From NCBI GenBank assembly GCA_017621795.1, contig JAGASJ010000102.1, positions 1 through 51,145 on the forward strand: DNA of 51,145 nt. Direction: 5' to 3'. The position numbers were made by a program, and so were the translations under genes. Under the pieces are notes generated by a model. That model saw only the letters and a list, made by a program, of their open reading frames with translations, did not search any database and was not told the origin of the DNA. This document shows positions 1-7,506 of this stretch, piece by piece. The first letter of the stretch is position 1, and each line of letters starts with the position of its first letter. The stretch comes from Oscillospiraceae bacterium. GTDB lineage: Bacteria; Bacillota; Clostridia; Oscillospirales; Oscillospiraceae.

Positions 1-1
1 C

Positions 2-130
2 TACGGTGATGCATCCAGAAAAATAGTGGACTATATCGAGCTGTATTATAATGCTGCAAGGTTGCACTCTGGGATTGCTTATCTCATTCCAAATGAATTT
101 TTAACTCTTTTATCTGTCAACAAAACTTGA
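2..130 (+). mobile_element. IS3-family transposase (OrfB), C-terminal end only
   Basis: The window opens inside a reading frame of 42 residues before a TGA. It matches the extreme C-terminus of the integrase domain of IS3/IS150-type transposases: a YIELYYN stretch, then RLHSGIAYLIP, then an NEF tail. In that family this part follows the last catalytic Glu of the DDE core. The rest of the gene lies left of the window, so it cannot be said whether the element is intact. No clear terminal inverted repeat could be fixed in the roughly 30 bases after the stop. Confidence 0.8.
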
Positions 131-158
131 CAAGTTTCTAGCTTTGCTGCACAAAGCA

Positions 159-187
159 TTGAATTCAATCTAAAAATATGATATAAT
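159..187 (+). promoter_or_regulatory. Sigma-A type promoter of the Crp/Fnr gene
   Basis: A TTGAAT -35 (159-164), a 17-bp spacer and a perfect TATAAT -10 (182-187). Transcription would start near 194, giving a leader of about 115 nt before the Crp/Fnr start codon. Confidence 0.65.
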
Positions 188-264
188 CCGTCCAAAGAAA
201 AACGTATGTACATATTCTCTATCGCTTTCAAAGAAATGTTAGGCGCTTTCTTCGAACGGTTTTC

Positions 265-280
265 TGTGATGTGCTTTACA
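265..280 (+). promoter_or_regulatory. Candidate Crp-type operator in the leader of the Crp/Fnr gene
   Basis: TGTGATGTGCTTTACA fits the CRP consensus TGTGA-N6-TCACA with one mismatch. It lies about 70 nt downstream of the predicted transcription start, where a bound regulator would block elongation. It therefore suggests negative autoregulation, which is inference. Confidence 0.4.
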
Positions 281-308
281 GCAGATAGAGATATATGATT
301 GTATTGGG

Positions 309-977
309 ATGGATTTTATGGAATTTCAAGATTTTTTCCCCATTTGGGACAAACTAAATGCTGTTCACCAAAAACAGATCCTCAGCACGCTGATTAACCG
401 TACGGCCAAAAAAGGAACGGTGATCCATAGCGGCGGCAACGACTGCACAGGGCTTTTTCTCGTAAAATCCGGTCAGCTTCGTGCCTATATTCTTTCTGAT
501 GAAGGGCGGGAAATCACGATTTACCGTTTGTTTCAGCGGGATATGTGTCTGCTCTCCGCATCTTGCATGATGCGCTCCATTCAATTTGACATCACTATTG
601 AAGCTGAGAAGGATACCGAGCTTTGGATCATCCCTGTAGACGTATACCAAGGCATTATGACCGAGTCTGCGCCTGTGGCAAACTACACAAACGAGCTGAT
701 GGCCACCCGCTTTTCCGATGTTATGTGGCTGATTGAACAGATCATGTGGAAGAGCCTTGACACGCGTGTTGCCGCCTTCCTCCTGGAAGAATCCGCAATT
801 GAGAACAGCGACACGCTGAAAATTACACATGAGACCATTGCGGGTCACCTTGGTTCCCACCGTGAGGTCATCACCCGAATGCTGAAATATTTTCAGAACG
901 AAGGAATGGTCAAGCTCTCCCGCGGCACGATCGAGCTTATAAACAAGTCCAAGTTAGAGGAATTCAGCAGTAAGTAA
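309..977 (+). CDS. Crp/Fnr family transcriptional regulator
   Basis: The 222-residue protein has a cyclic-nucleotide-binding-type beta-barrel (about residues 20-120, with GLFLVKSGQLRAY), a long dimer helix, and a C-terminal winged helix (about 165-220). The recognition helix reads SHREVITRML. Its R-E-x-x-x-R pattern matches the E. coli CRP residues that read TGTGA. The barrel holds two cysteines in CLLSASC, a possible redox or metal site, and no obvious cAMP pocket was identified. An ATG nine bases downstream (318) is an alternative start because a weak GGGATGG lies just before it. The gene ends at a terminator shared with the convergent dehydrogenase. The thioredoxin gene nearby carries a matching operator. 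Confidence 0.85.
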   Translation: MDFMEFQDFFPIWDKLNAVHQKQILSTLINRTAKKGTVIHSGGNDCTGLFLVKSGQLRAYILSDEGREITIYRLFQRDMCLLSASCMMRSIQFDITIEAEKDTELWIIPVDVYQGIMTESAPVANYTNELMATRFSDVMWLIEQIMWKSLDTRVAAFLLEESAIENSDTLKITHETIAGHLGSHREVITRMLKYFQNEGMVKLSRGTIELINKSKLEEFSSK

Positions 978-1008
978 AAATACATTTTGCATTTCTCTCG
1001 ATGTAAGT

Positions 1009-1041
1009 ATGCCCGAGACGGCTCTCTGCCGTCCCGGGCAT
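1009..1041. terminator. Bidirectional terminator hairpin
   Basis: Two 14-nt arms (1009-1022 and 1028-1041), GC-rich and pairing fully with one G-U, around a 5-nt loop. It sits between the convergent Crp/Fnr and dehydrogenase genes. A T-rich stretch follows on the + strand. Confidence 0.75.
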
Positions 1042-1058
1042 TTCCTATTTTGATTTGA

Positions 1059-1817
1059 TCAGCCAGCAGCCCAACCGCCGTCCACCACCAGTACATCACC
1101 GTTTACATAGCCGGAATCATCACTGGCCAGGAACAACGCTGCCGATGCGATCTGCTCCGGACTTCCGGGAGCAGGTGCAGTCGCCATGACATTTTTGATC
1201 CGGTTATAGCCGTTCATATTGGGCATCCCCATAGAGGTGCTGATCTCTGTTGCGATCCCACCGGGGGCAATTGCATTACAGCGGATCCCGTCAGGCATAT
1301 ACATATATGCTGTATTTTTGGTCAGGGATACCAGGGCTGCCTTAGACGCGCCGTATACAGCACCGGCTGCCGTCCGCAATGCACCAAAGGATGCCACATT
1401 GATAATATTGCCGCCGCCTCCCTGCTCCAGGAATACCCGGACCGCTTTGCGCATGGAATACATCGGACCGTAAACATTGACCGCAAACACCTGATCTATT
1501 TTTTCATTCTTCACATCTCCAATAGGGCTCATATCATCCATGATCCCCGCATTGTTGATCAGAATATCCAAACGTCCAAATTCTTTTACAGCCAAGTCGA
1601 TGGCAGAAACCATCGTTTCCTCTTTGGAGACATCTCCAACGAAGGGAATAACTTTTCCCGGTGTATCTTTCAGCGATGCCGCCAATTCATCCAGCCGTTC
1701 CTTGCGGCGGGCAACCGCAATAATATTCGCGCCTTCCTGAGCAAATCGCTCTACGATCGCCTTTCCCATACCGGAAGAAGCGCCGGTCACAACTACAGAC
1801 TTTCCAGTCAATTTCAT
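1059..1817 (-). CDS. Short-chain dehydrogenase/reductase (SDR)
   Basis: This 252-residue classical SDR is an NAD(P)-dependent oxidoreductase of unknown substrate. Visible motifs are the Rossmann TGASSGMG near the N-terminus, NNAG in mid protein, and the catalytic YGASK, with a C-terminal GGWAAG typical of the FabG/glucose dehydrogenase branch. The frame is open 19 codons further upstream, but the ATG at 1817 has AAAGGTGG eight bases before it and begins with the usual MKLTGKSVVVTG, so it is preferred. It lies downstream of the thioredoxin on the same strand with a 119-bp gap. It may have its own promoter (TAATAT-like -10 around 1866-1871), so cotranscription is uncertain. Confidence 0.85.
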   Translation of the reverse strand: MKLTGKSVVVTGASSGMGKAIVERFAQEGANIIAVARRKERLDELAASLKDTPGKVIPFVGDVSKEETMVSAIDLAVKEFGRLDILINNAGIMDDMSPIGDVKNEKIDQVFAVNVYGPMYSMRKAVRVFLEQGGGGNIINVASFGALRTAAGAVYGASKAALVSLTKNTAYMYMPDGIRCNAIAPGGIATEISTSMGMPNMNGYNRIKNVMATAPAPGSPEQIASAALFLASDDSGYVNGDVLVVDGGWAAG

Positions 1818-1936
1818 AATATTTACCACCTTTCTAATGATTGGGTCTATTTTGATTACATTTATATTATGCACTGTTTCTTATTGCTTTTCTCAAAAAT
1901 ATTCACTTTTTTGTAAATACAGTGCCACTTTTTATA

Positions 1937-2242
1937 TTACAGCATAGCAAGAATTGCTTCCTTTGGTCCTGCTCCCATAGCCTGGTTTACAACCTTGCCA
2001 TTTTCGATTACCATCAAAGTGGGAATACTCATAATACCAAACTGTCCGGCAAGCTCCACTTCCTCATCTACATTGATCTTTCCGACTTTAATATCGGGAC
2101 GCTGGCGGGCAATCTCTTCCACAATAGGCACCACCATACGGCAAGGCCCGCACCAAGGAGCCCAAAAGTCCAAAAGAACCTTCTTTTCGGAATCCATTAC
2201 TTCACTTTTGAAGTTATTTTTATTGATGTTGATAGCATTCAT
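1937..2242 (-). CDS. trxA: Thioredoxin
   Basis: A 101-residue thioredoxin: a soluble dithiol carrier that reduces disulfides in the cytoplasm. The active site WCGPC sits in FWAPWCGPC, and the cis-proline loop is in MSIPTLMV. The length fits a single Trx domain. The ATG at 2242 is chosen because AGGAGG precedes it by seven bases; the ten extra upstream codons of the open frame contain that ribosome binding site. Its promoter has a good -10 but no -35, and a TGTGA palindrome centred near -41, so it looks activator-dependent. The gene could equally be a trx paralogue rather than the main trxA. Confidence 0.9.
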   Translation of the reverse strand: MNAININKNNFKSEVMDSEKKVLLDFWAPWCGPCRMVVPIVEEIARQRPDIKVGKINVDEEVELAGQFGIMSIPTLMVIENGKVVNQAMGAGPKEAILAML

Positions 2243-2272
2243 ATTCAAGTCCTCCTTTTTCTTTGTGGTCAC

Positions 2273-2314
2273 ATCATATCACAGCTTTTGATACAGTTCT
2301 GTGATGAAATCACA
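2273..2314 (-). promoter_or_regulatory. Thioredoxin promoter with class II Crp-type site
   Basis: On the - strand, a 15-bp dyad TGTGATTTCATCACA (2300-2314) is followed 21 nt later by TATGAT with an upstream TG (-10, 2273-2278). No -35 hexamer is recognisable. The dyad centre falls 41 nt upstream of the predicted start, the classic class II activator position for Crp/Fnr proteins. A further TGTGA half-site overlaps the -10 region. The N5 spacing is one base shorter than the E. coli CRP consensus. Confidence 0.55.
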
Positions 2315-2330
2315 TTCGCCACATAAAAAA

Positions 2331-2361
2331 ACACATCCACCGGCATCGCCGTTGGATGTGT
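2331..2361 (-). terminator. Terminator of the zinc-ribbon membrane protein gene
   Basis: Hairpin with 14-nt arms (2331-2344 and 2348-2361), one mismatch and a 3-nt loop. It is followed on the - strand by a run of at least six T. Confidence 0.8.
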
Positions 2362-2388
2362 TATTTCTATTATATTTAATTTCGTGGG

Positions 2389-3168
2389 TTATTTCATCTT
2401 ATTGGCAGTTGATATATGCACAACACCCTGTACAGCAATACAGCCAAAGGCCAGCAACTGGCAGATGCCGGCAAAGCTGTCTGTGTTGGCAGAAAGAGAA
2501 TCACCTTCGAGACCAATCATTGCAAGAATAAACACTAAGCCGCCGAAGATTACTGCAGCTACACCTACACCGGAAGTGATTTTACCCGAACTTAACTGCT
2601 TCAGCATCAAGTTCAAAGAGAAAAAAGAGCAAATAAACAGCAGGATCGCAATAATATAGGCTGCCACAAAAGATCCGTCCATATCGCCAAGATCGGAGAA
2701 AATCAGACCACCTAAAAGGACAATCACATAAGAAGCTGTAGCCATCGCTGCGCCATTTTTGGCAATAGAAATACCTTTTCCACCAGACTGAGCCATACCC
2801 ATGCCGGAAGCAAAAGTCATCCAGGAGCCAATCGCAAGAAAAGCACTTGAAACGGTCAACAACACATTTACAACGATTGACAGGATGGTGGTCATAATAC
2901 CGTCAAAGCCTAAATACTTGGAATACTTAAAGCTCTTAAATCTTGCAGGCAAAATATCGAAGAGTTCAATCAGAGCAAAAACAGCAACCACACTGAAAAG
3001 TGCGGCCAAAATTACAATCACAGGATTCTTCATATAAGACTGAATTGCATTTTGGGGATTAGCAGGTTTTTTCTGATAAGTAGTTTGCTGCTGTGCGAGG
3101 GGTGCACCGCAGCTGCTGCAAAAAGCAGCATTGTCAGCATTCTGCTGACCGCAGTGGGAACAAAACAT
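2389..3168 (-). CDS. Zinc-ribbon membrane protein of unknown function
   Basis: The 259-residue protein begins with a zinc ribbon (MFCSHCGQQN, then FCSSCGAPL: two CxxC pairs within the first 22 residues). A Gln/Pro-rich linker follows, then about five to six hydrophobic segments between residues 48 and 255. This layout is widespread in Clostridia, but no function can be named. An AAGGAG site lies before the ATG. A clean promoter precedes the gene and a terminator follows it, so it is monocistronic. Confidence 0.7.
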   Translation of the reverse strand: MFCSHCGQQNADNAAFCSSCGAPLAQQQTTYQKKPANPQNAIQSYMKNPVIVILAALFSVVAVFALIELFDILPARFKSFKYSKYLGFDGIMTTILSIVVNVLLTVSSAFLAIGSWMTFASGMGMAQSGGKGISIAKNGAAMATASYVIVLLGGLIFSDLGDMDGSFVAAYIIAILLFICSFFSLNLMLKQLSSGKITSGVGVAAVIFGGLVFILAMIGLEGDSLSANTDSFAGICQLLAFGCIAVQGVVHISTANKMK

Positions 3169-3212
3169 AGCATATTCTCCTTTTTAATTTCTGTGTGTGT
3201 AGCACTTTTGGT

Positions 3213-3241
3213 ATTATAGCATTTCATTCATAATTCGTCAA
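3213..3241 (-). promoter_or_regulatory. Promoter of the zinc-ribbon membrane protein gene
   Basis: On the - strand, TTGACG, a 17-bp spacer and TATAAT, with a TG just upstream of the -10. Confidence 0.7.
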
Positions 3242-3295
3242 CATTTTCGTCATATTTTCGCTTATCCTGTCGAACGATTGAAAATCATATCCGGA

Positions 3296-3324
3296 TTGAT
3301 TATTCCGTATAACTGTGTTAGTAT
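3296..3324 (+). promoter_or_regulatory. Promoter of the methyltransferase gene
   Basis: TTGATT, a 17-bp spacer and TAGTAT, ending about 30 nt before the start codon. Confidence 0.5.
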
Positions 3325-3353
3325 ATCTTTAAAAAAATGAAGGCGGTGACTCG

Positions 3354-3956
3354 ATGAACGGCTCAAATCAAACGCTCCAATACTATAACGAAAACGCCCA
3401 GTCGTTTATTGCAAACACATTGTCCGCCGATATGTCCGCTCAATATGACTTCTTTCTACCTCTACTTCCTGAAGGCGGTTCCATTTTGGACTTAGGCTGC
3501 GGAAGCGGACGGGACAGTCTGTTTTTTAAAAAGCAGGGATACCGGATAACCGCAGTCGACGGCTCCCCTGCCTTATGCGACTACGCCTCCTCCCTTCTTG
3601 GACAGCCCGTTGAGTGTCTGAAATTTAATGAATTGAATTATCGTGCGCAGTTTGACGGTGTATGGGCTTGCGCTTCTCTTTTACATCTTCCCCTCCCAGA
3701 ATTGACCAAGGTAATCGAACGCATTGCCATCAGTCTGAAGCCGGGTGGAATCCTGTACGCCTCTTTTAAATATGGAACCGGCTCCCATTTTGACGACAAG
3801 GGACGTTATTATTGTAATTTTACCGAGGATTCAGCTCGCTCCCTATTTTATAATAACAAACATTTGAAAATAATAAATGTTGTGGTCACCGAAGATGTCC
3901 GCAAAGATATAACGCAAAAGTGGCTCAATATCATTGTGAAAAAAGAAGCGCACTAA
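3354..3956 (+). CDS. Class I SAM-dependent methyltransferase
   Basis: A 200-residue single-domain methyltransferase. Motif I is ILDLGCGSGRDS (about residues 46-57). An acidic residue follows in ITAVDGS, and the LKPGGILYASF strand (about 137-147) is typical of the Methyltransf_11/TehB-like fold. The acceptor substrate is unknown. AAGGCGG precedes the ATG. The gene stands alone on the + strand between the divergent zinc-ribbon gene and the feo cluster. Confidence 0.8.
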   Translation: MNGSNQTLQYYNENAQSFIANTLSADMSAQYDFFLPLLPEGGSILDLGCGSGRDSLFFKKQGYRITAVDGSPALCDYASSLLGQPVECLKFNELNYRAQFDGVWACASLLHLPLPELTKVIERIAISLKPGGILYASFKYGTGSHFDDKGRYYCNFTEDSARSLFYNNKHLKIINVVVTEDVRKDITQKWLNIIVKKEAH

Positions 3957-3997
3957 TTTTTGCTGTAAAATTTTTCATTAAAAATCTATTTTTCTTA

Positions 3998-4049
3998 TTG
4001 ACAAATGCATACATCAGTGGTAAACTTTAGGGGAATTAGCCGAGGCTAA
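3998..4049 (+). promoter_or_regulatory. feoA promoter with a DtxR/IdeR-like dyad
   Basis: A perfect TTGACA (3998-4003), a 17-bp spacer and TAAACT (4021-4026). Immediately downstream, at 4036-4049, lies the dyad TTAGCCGAGGCTAA. It resembles the TTAGGTTAGCCTAACC core used by DtxR/IdeR-type metal repressors, and its position over the start region suits repression by iron. The regulator itself is not in this window. Confidence 0.55.
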
Positions 4050-4071
4050 CTCCATTGGAAGGAGATTCCCT

Positions 4072-4284
4072 ATGACACTGCTCCAGGCAAATACGGGAAC
4101 TGAATACATTATTCGGGACGTTGTTACAGACGACGAGGAGTTAAACAGTTTTTTGTTTTCTCTCGGTTGTTATGCCGGCGAGCCAATCACCGTTGTATCC
4201 CGTCGAAAGAAAACCTGCGTCGTATCCATTAAAGACGCCAGATACAGTATTGATAATCAATTAGCGGAGGCCATTTTGATTTGA
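4072..4284 (+). CDS. feoA: FeoA domain protein, ferrous iron uptake
   Basis: This 70-residue SH3-like protein accompanies FeoB in ferrous iron transport at the inner face of the membrane. The family pattern is visible as a run of small beta strands, with LGCYAGEPITVVSRR in the middle and a final ARYSIDNQLAEAILI, where the conserved R-x-x-D-x-x-L-A of FeoA lies. AAGGAG precedes the ATG. FeoB follows after 106 bp, an interval holding a terminator-like hairpin and a second dyad. Confidence 0.9.
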   Translation: MTLLQANTGTEYIIRDVVTDDEELNSFLFSLGCYAGEPITVVSRRKKTCVVSIKDARYSIDNQLAEAILI

Positions 4285-4308
4285 TGTGCCACTCCGCTAA
4301 TGTTTTTT
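4260..4308 (+). terminator. Terminator/attenuator overlapping the feoA stop
   Basis: Ten-nt arms ATTAGCGGAG (4260-4269) and CTCCGCTAAT (4292-4301) enclose the stop codon region and are followed by a run of six T (4303-4308). It would end part of the feo transcripts before feoB. Confidence 0.6.
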
Positions 4309-4316
4309 GACTTGCA

Positions 4317-4332
4317 GTTAGCTTTCGCTAAC
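4317..4332 (+). promoter_or_regulatory. GTTAGC dyad upstream of feoB
   Basis: GTTAGC-TTTC-GCTAAC lies 58 bp upstream of feoB. It shares the TTAGC half-site with the feoA dyad but has a wider spacer. It could be a second metalloregulator site or only a small RNA hairpin. Confidence 0.35.
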
Positions 4333-4390
4333 CGCCCATTGAAAGGTATTTATTTGTGTTTTAATGAGGCACAATTCAGGAGGTTATATT

Positions 4391-6388
4391 ATGCGAATTG
4401 CATTAGCCGGCAACCCAAACAGCGGTAAAACCACGATGTACAACGCGCTCACCGGCTCAAACGAGAAAATCGGCAACTGGGCCGGTGTTACCGTTGAGCG
4501 GAAAGAGCATCCAATCAAAAAAAGCATCTATGACGGTGACCTGATCATCGTGGACTTACCCGGTGCCTACTCAATGTCTGCTTTTACATCAGAGGAAAGC
4601 ATCACCAGCTCCTACATCAAAAACGAAAAGCCTGATGCCATCATCAACATCGTCGACGGCACAAATCTAAGCAGAAGTCTGTTTTTCACCACGCAGCTAT
4701 TGGAGCTGGGCGTTCCTGTGGTTGTGGCACTGAATAAAACGGATATCAACGAGAAAAAAGAAACTGTGATCGACGTTCAGTCCCTTTCCCAAAAGCTTGG
4801 CTGTCCGGTTGTTGAAACCATATCCACCACCAGCGAAGGTCTGAAAAACGCAGTATCCGCCGCTGTGGCAGTGGTTGGTCATCAACAGATCGCCCCGTAC
4901 AGACAGGGGGACATTGATACGACCGATAAAAAGGTGATGCAGAATGCTGACCGCAAGCGATTTGAGTTTGTAAACAGCATTGTGAAAAAGGTAGAAAAGC
5001 GCAAGGTATTCACCAGAGAAAAAACCTTTAGCGACAGTGTGGACCGTGTTCTCACCAACAAATGGCTTGGCATCCCCATTTTTGCCGTTGTGATGTTCCT
5101 TGTGTTCCAAATCTCCCAGGTTTGGGTGGGTACGCCTGTAGCGGACCTTTTTGTAGGCTGGCTTGAAAGCTTCCAGGGCTGGGTCGGAGAGCTGCTTGCA
5201 GATGCAAATCCGCTGCTTTCCGCCATTCTTGTGGATGGCATCATCGGCGGCGTTGTTGCTGTTGTGGGCTTCCTGCCGCTGGTGATGGTAATGTACTTCC
5301 TGATCGCCCTTTTAGAGGATTGCGGTTATATGTCCCGTGTGGCGGTGGTGCTGGATCCCATCTTTAAGAAGGTCGGTCTTTCCGGTAAATCCGTTATTCC
5401 CTTCGTGATCACCATTGGTTGTGCAGTCCCCGGTATTATGGCAAGCCGCACCATCCGCAATGAGCGGGAACGCAGAGCCACTGCCATGCTTGCCCCCTTT
5501 ATGCCCTGCGGTGCGAAGATTCCCGTAATTGCCCTTTTTGCAGGTGCGTTCTTCAATGGCGCAGGCTGGGTCAGCACTGTAATGTACCTGTCCGGTATTG
5601 TACTGATTTTCCTCGGTGCGTTGCTTGTGAACGGAATTACCGGTCACAGAGCAAAAAAATCCTTCTTCATCATTGAGCTTCCAGAATATAAAGCCCCTTC
5701 CCTTTGGGGTGCGTTCAAATCTATGTGCAGCCGTGGCTGGTCTTACATCGTAAAAGCCGCTACCATTATTCTTCTGTGTAATATGGCGGTGCAGCTGATG
5801 CAGACCTTTACCTGGAGCTTCCAGGTTGCTGAAACCGCGGATGCATCCATTCTTGCTTCCATCGCCTCCCCCTTTGCATATCTGCTCTTCCCCATTGTAG
5901 GTGTGCTCTCCTGGCAGCTTGCCGCTGCAGCCATCACAGGCTTTATTGCAAAAGAAAATGTAGTCGGTACACTGGCTGTTTGCTTTGTAGGTCTTGAAAA
6001 TCTGATCGACACTGAAGAACTTGAAATGATGGAAGGTGCAGGCGCAGAGGTTGCAGGCATTATGGCAATCACGAAGGCAGCTGCCCTTGCTTACCTGATG
6101 TTCAATCTCTTCAGTCCTCCCTGCTTCGCCGCCATCGGTGCAATGAACGCGGAAATGAAGAGCTCCAAATGGGTATGGGGTGGCATTGGTCTTCAGCTCG
6201 GAACAGGTTACACCATTGCATATTTGGTATACACCATCGGAACACTCATTTATAGCCCTACCTCCTTAAACATCGTCGGTGCCATCGCAGGCTTGGCAAT
6301 TATGATGATCTTCATCTCTACTCTCGTCTATTTGATCGCAAAAGCCAACTCTAAGGTTAAAAAGGAAATTGCTTTTAACAGCAAATAA
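4391..6388 (+). CDS. feoB: Ferrous iron transport protein B
   Basis: The 665-residue FeoB moves Fe2+ across the cytoplasmic membrane. Its N-terminal G domain shows G1 GNPNSGKT (residues 7-14), a G3 region DLPGAYS and G4 NKTD. A helical linker follows, then a membrane part with the Gate pattern GGVVAVVGFLPLV, EDCGYMSRVAVVLD and GCAVPGIMASRTI. The conserved cysteine in MPCGAKIP is present. The frame is open nine codons further upstream, but AGGAGG lies seven bases before this ATG. A small Cys-rich membrane protein follows after 7 bp. Confidence 0.95.
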   Translation: MRIALAGNPNSGKTTMYNALTGSNEKIGNWAGVTVERKEHPIKKSIYDGDLIIVDLPGAYSMSAFTSEESITSSYIKNEKPDAIINIVDGTNLSRSLFFTTQLLELGVPVVVALNKTDINEKKETVIDVQSLSQKLGCPVVETISTTSEGLKNAVSAAVAVVGHQQIAPYRQGDIDTTDKKVMQNADRKRFEFVNSIVKKVEKRKVFTREKTFSDSVDRVLTNKWLGIPIFAVVMFLVFQISQVWVGTPVADLFVGWLESFQGWVGELLADANPLLSAILVDGIIGGVVAVVGFLPLVMVMYFLIALLEDCGYMSRVAVVLDPIFKKVGLSGKSVIPFVITIGCAVPGIMASRTIRNERERRATAMLAPFMPCGAKIPVIALFAGAFFNGAGWVSTVMYLSGIVLIFLGALLVNGITGHRAKKSFFIIELPEYKAPSLWGAFKSMCSRGWSYIVKAATIILLCNMAVQLMQTFTWSFQVAETADASILASIASPFAYLLFPIVGVLSWQLAAAAITGFIAKENVVGTLAVCFVGLENLIDTEELEMMEGAGAEVAGIMAITKAAALAYLMFNLFSPPCFAAIGAMNAEMKSSKWVWGGIGLQLGTGYTIAYLVYTIGTLIYSPTSLNIVGAIAGLAIMMIFISTLVYLIAKANSKVKKEIAFNSK

Positions 6389-6395
6389 TGATGCT

Positions 6396-6572
6396 ATGTT
6401 GAAAAATATTATTCTAATCGCTGTACTACTGATCATTGCAGGCAGTGCATCCGTTTACATCATCAAACAGAAAAAAAGAGGTGCTCGATGCATCGGATGT
6501 CCCTCTGCTAAATCCTGCGGCGCTCAAGGACATTGCACAGGCGGCTGCAGCTGTAATTGTAAGAACAAGTAA
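6396..6572 (+). CDS. FeoB-associated Cys-rich membrane protein
   Basis: A 58-residue protein with one N-terminal membrane helix (about residues 3-21), a basic turn KQKKRG, and a tail with seven cysteines (CIGCPSAKSC, then CTGGCSCNC). This matches the small FeoB-associated Cys-rich family found at the end of feo operons in Firmicutes. Its role is thought to be related to iron handling but is unproven. The ATG lies 7 bp after the feoB stop and lacks a strong ribosome binding site, so translation is probably coupled to feoB. The frame can be read from an upstream TTG inside feoB, which is less likely. Confidence 0.85.
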   Translation: MLKNIILIAVLLIIAGSASVYIIKQKKRGARCIGCPSAKSCGAQGHCTGGCSCNCKNK

Positions 6573-6577
6573 TAGAT

Positions 6578-6615
6578 AGGCGTGGTGCTTCGATCGAAGC
6601 ACCACGCCTGTTTTT
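6578..6615. terminator. Terminator of the feo cluster
   Basis: A perfect palindrome with two 16-nt arms (6578-6593 and 6594-6609), followed by GTTTTT on the + strand. It also sits just past the end of the convergent dprA-like gene. Confidence 0.85.
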
Positions 6616-6618
6616 ATA

Positions 6619-7506
6619 CTAAAATAAGGATTCATCCAAGGATGTAAGGGCATCTATACTATACAGGGCTTGCGGTGAAATGAGCCCTGCGCCCATCTGC
6701 TCCAACGCCTTTGATGCCGCACTGCCGTCTTTATAACAAAACACATACGAATACCGTTTTTTCAGGTTTTGTACCGTACCGTTCCATGTACCGCCCTTTT
6801 CAAGCGTACACTGCGCCACAAATGTACAGCGTCCCATTGCGTGAATCAGTCGATTACGGCTAACGGCACGCAAGGACGAAAAGGGTATATCAAAGCCGTC
6901 TTCACTGAGGTACAATATGCCGGGCATCTCCGTCTGCTCTGCCAAGCTGTCGCTGATGATGCTAACCACCCTGCCACCTGCCTCAAGACAGGCATCCTGT
7001 GCCACCCGATCTGCGCCCCTTGCATTGCCGGAAACAAGCACATAGCCTTGCTGTGCGGCCTGATAGCCTACCATATAAGCAAAATCCTCGTTTTCAGGAT
7101 GAAGATCTCTGCTTCCAACCAACGCAACAGCGGGATACTCCAAAAGCCTACTGTCTCCTTTTGCCCACAAGCACCCCGGGGCATCTAAGCCCAATCTGTG
7201 GTGCAGGGTTGCAGGATAGAAGGTACTGTTGCGGGCAATGGGATAACAGCCTTTTCGTTTGCCCTGCATAATATAATAATCCAGCTGCTCCTGGCGTGAA
7301 AGCAGATACAGGATATTTTCCGCAGTCTCCCCATCATAGCCCAAATATGCCATATCCGACATATTTAATTCCCGTTCATCTTTCGGTTTTTCCATCATCT
7401 GCACCCGATTGGCAAGGGTGCGAAACTGGGCAACGGTTAAGGGCTTGCTTTGGGCGTCGCCTAAATGACTTGTCAGCAACAGAAAACCACGCTCTGTCTG
7501 TTTCAT
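6619..7506 (-). CDS. DprA-like (SLOG-fold) protein, diverged
   Basis: This 295-residue protein resembles DprA/Smf, which loads RecA on incoming single-stranded DNA. The Rossmann-like core has VALVGSRDLHPEN (about residues 126-138), VSGNARGADRVAQDA (about 158-172; canonical DprA has SGLARGIDxxAH) and VSRNRLIHAMG (about 215-225; canonical RRNRIISGLS). The motifs are present but altered, and no clear C-terminal winged helix is seen. It could be a SLOG protein with another role. Its ATG overlaps the helicase stop by 4 bp (ATGA), so the two are translationally coupled. Confidence 0.7.
   Translation of the reverse strand: MKQTERGFLLLTSHLGDAQSKPLTVAQFRTLANRVQMMEKPKDERELNMSDMAYLGYDGETAENILYLLSRQEQLDYYIMQGKRKGCYPIARNSTFYPATLHHRLGLDAPGCLWAKGDSRLLEYPAVALVGSRDLHPENEDFAYMVGYQAAQQGYVLVSGNARGADRVAQDACLEAGGRVVSIISDSLAEQTEMPGILYLSEDGFDIPFSSLRAVSRNRLIHAMGRCTFVAQCTLEKGGTWNGTVQNLKKRYSYVFCYKDGSAASKALEQMGAGLISPQALYSIDALTSLDESLF

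Noticed and set aside
1818-1936. Crp-type site before the SDR gene
   Set aside because: Only a single GTGA half-site is present with no matching second half, so it does not support regulation by the local Crp/Fnr protein.
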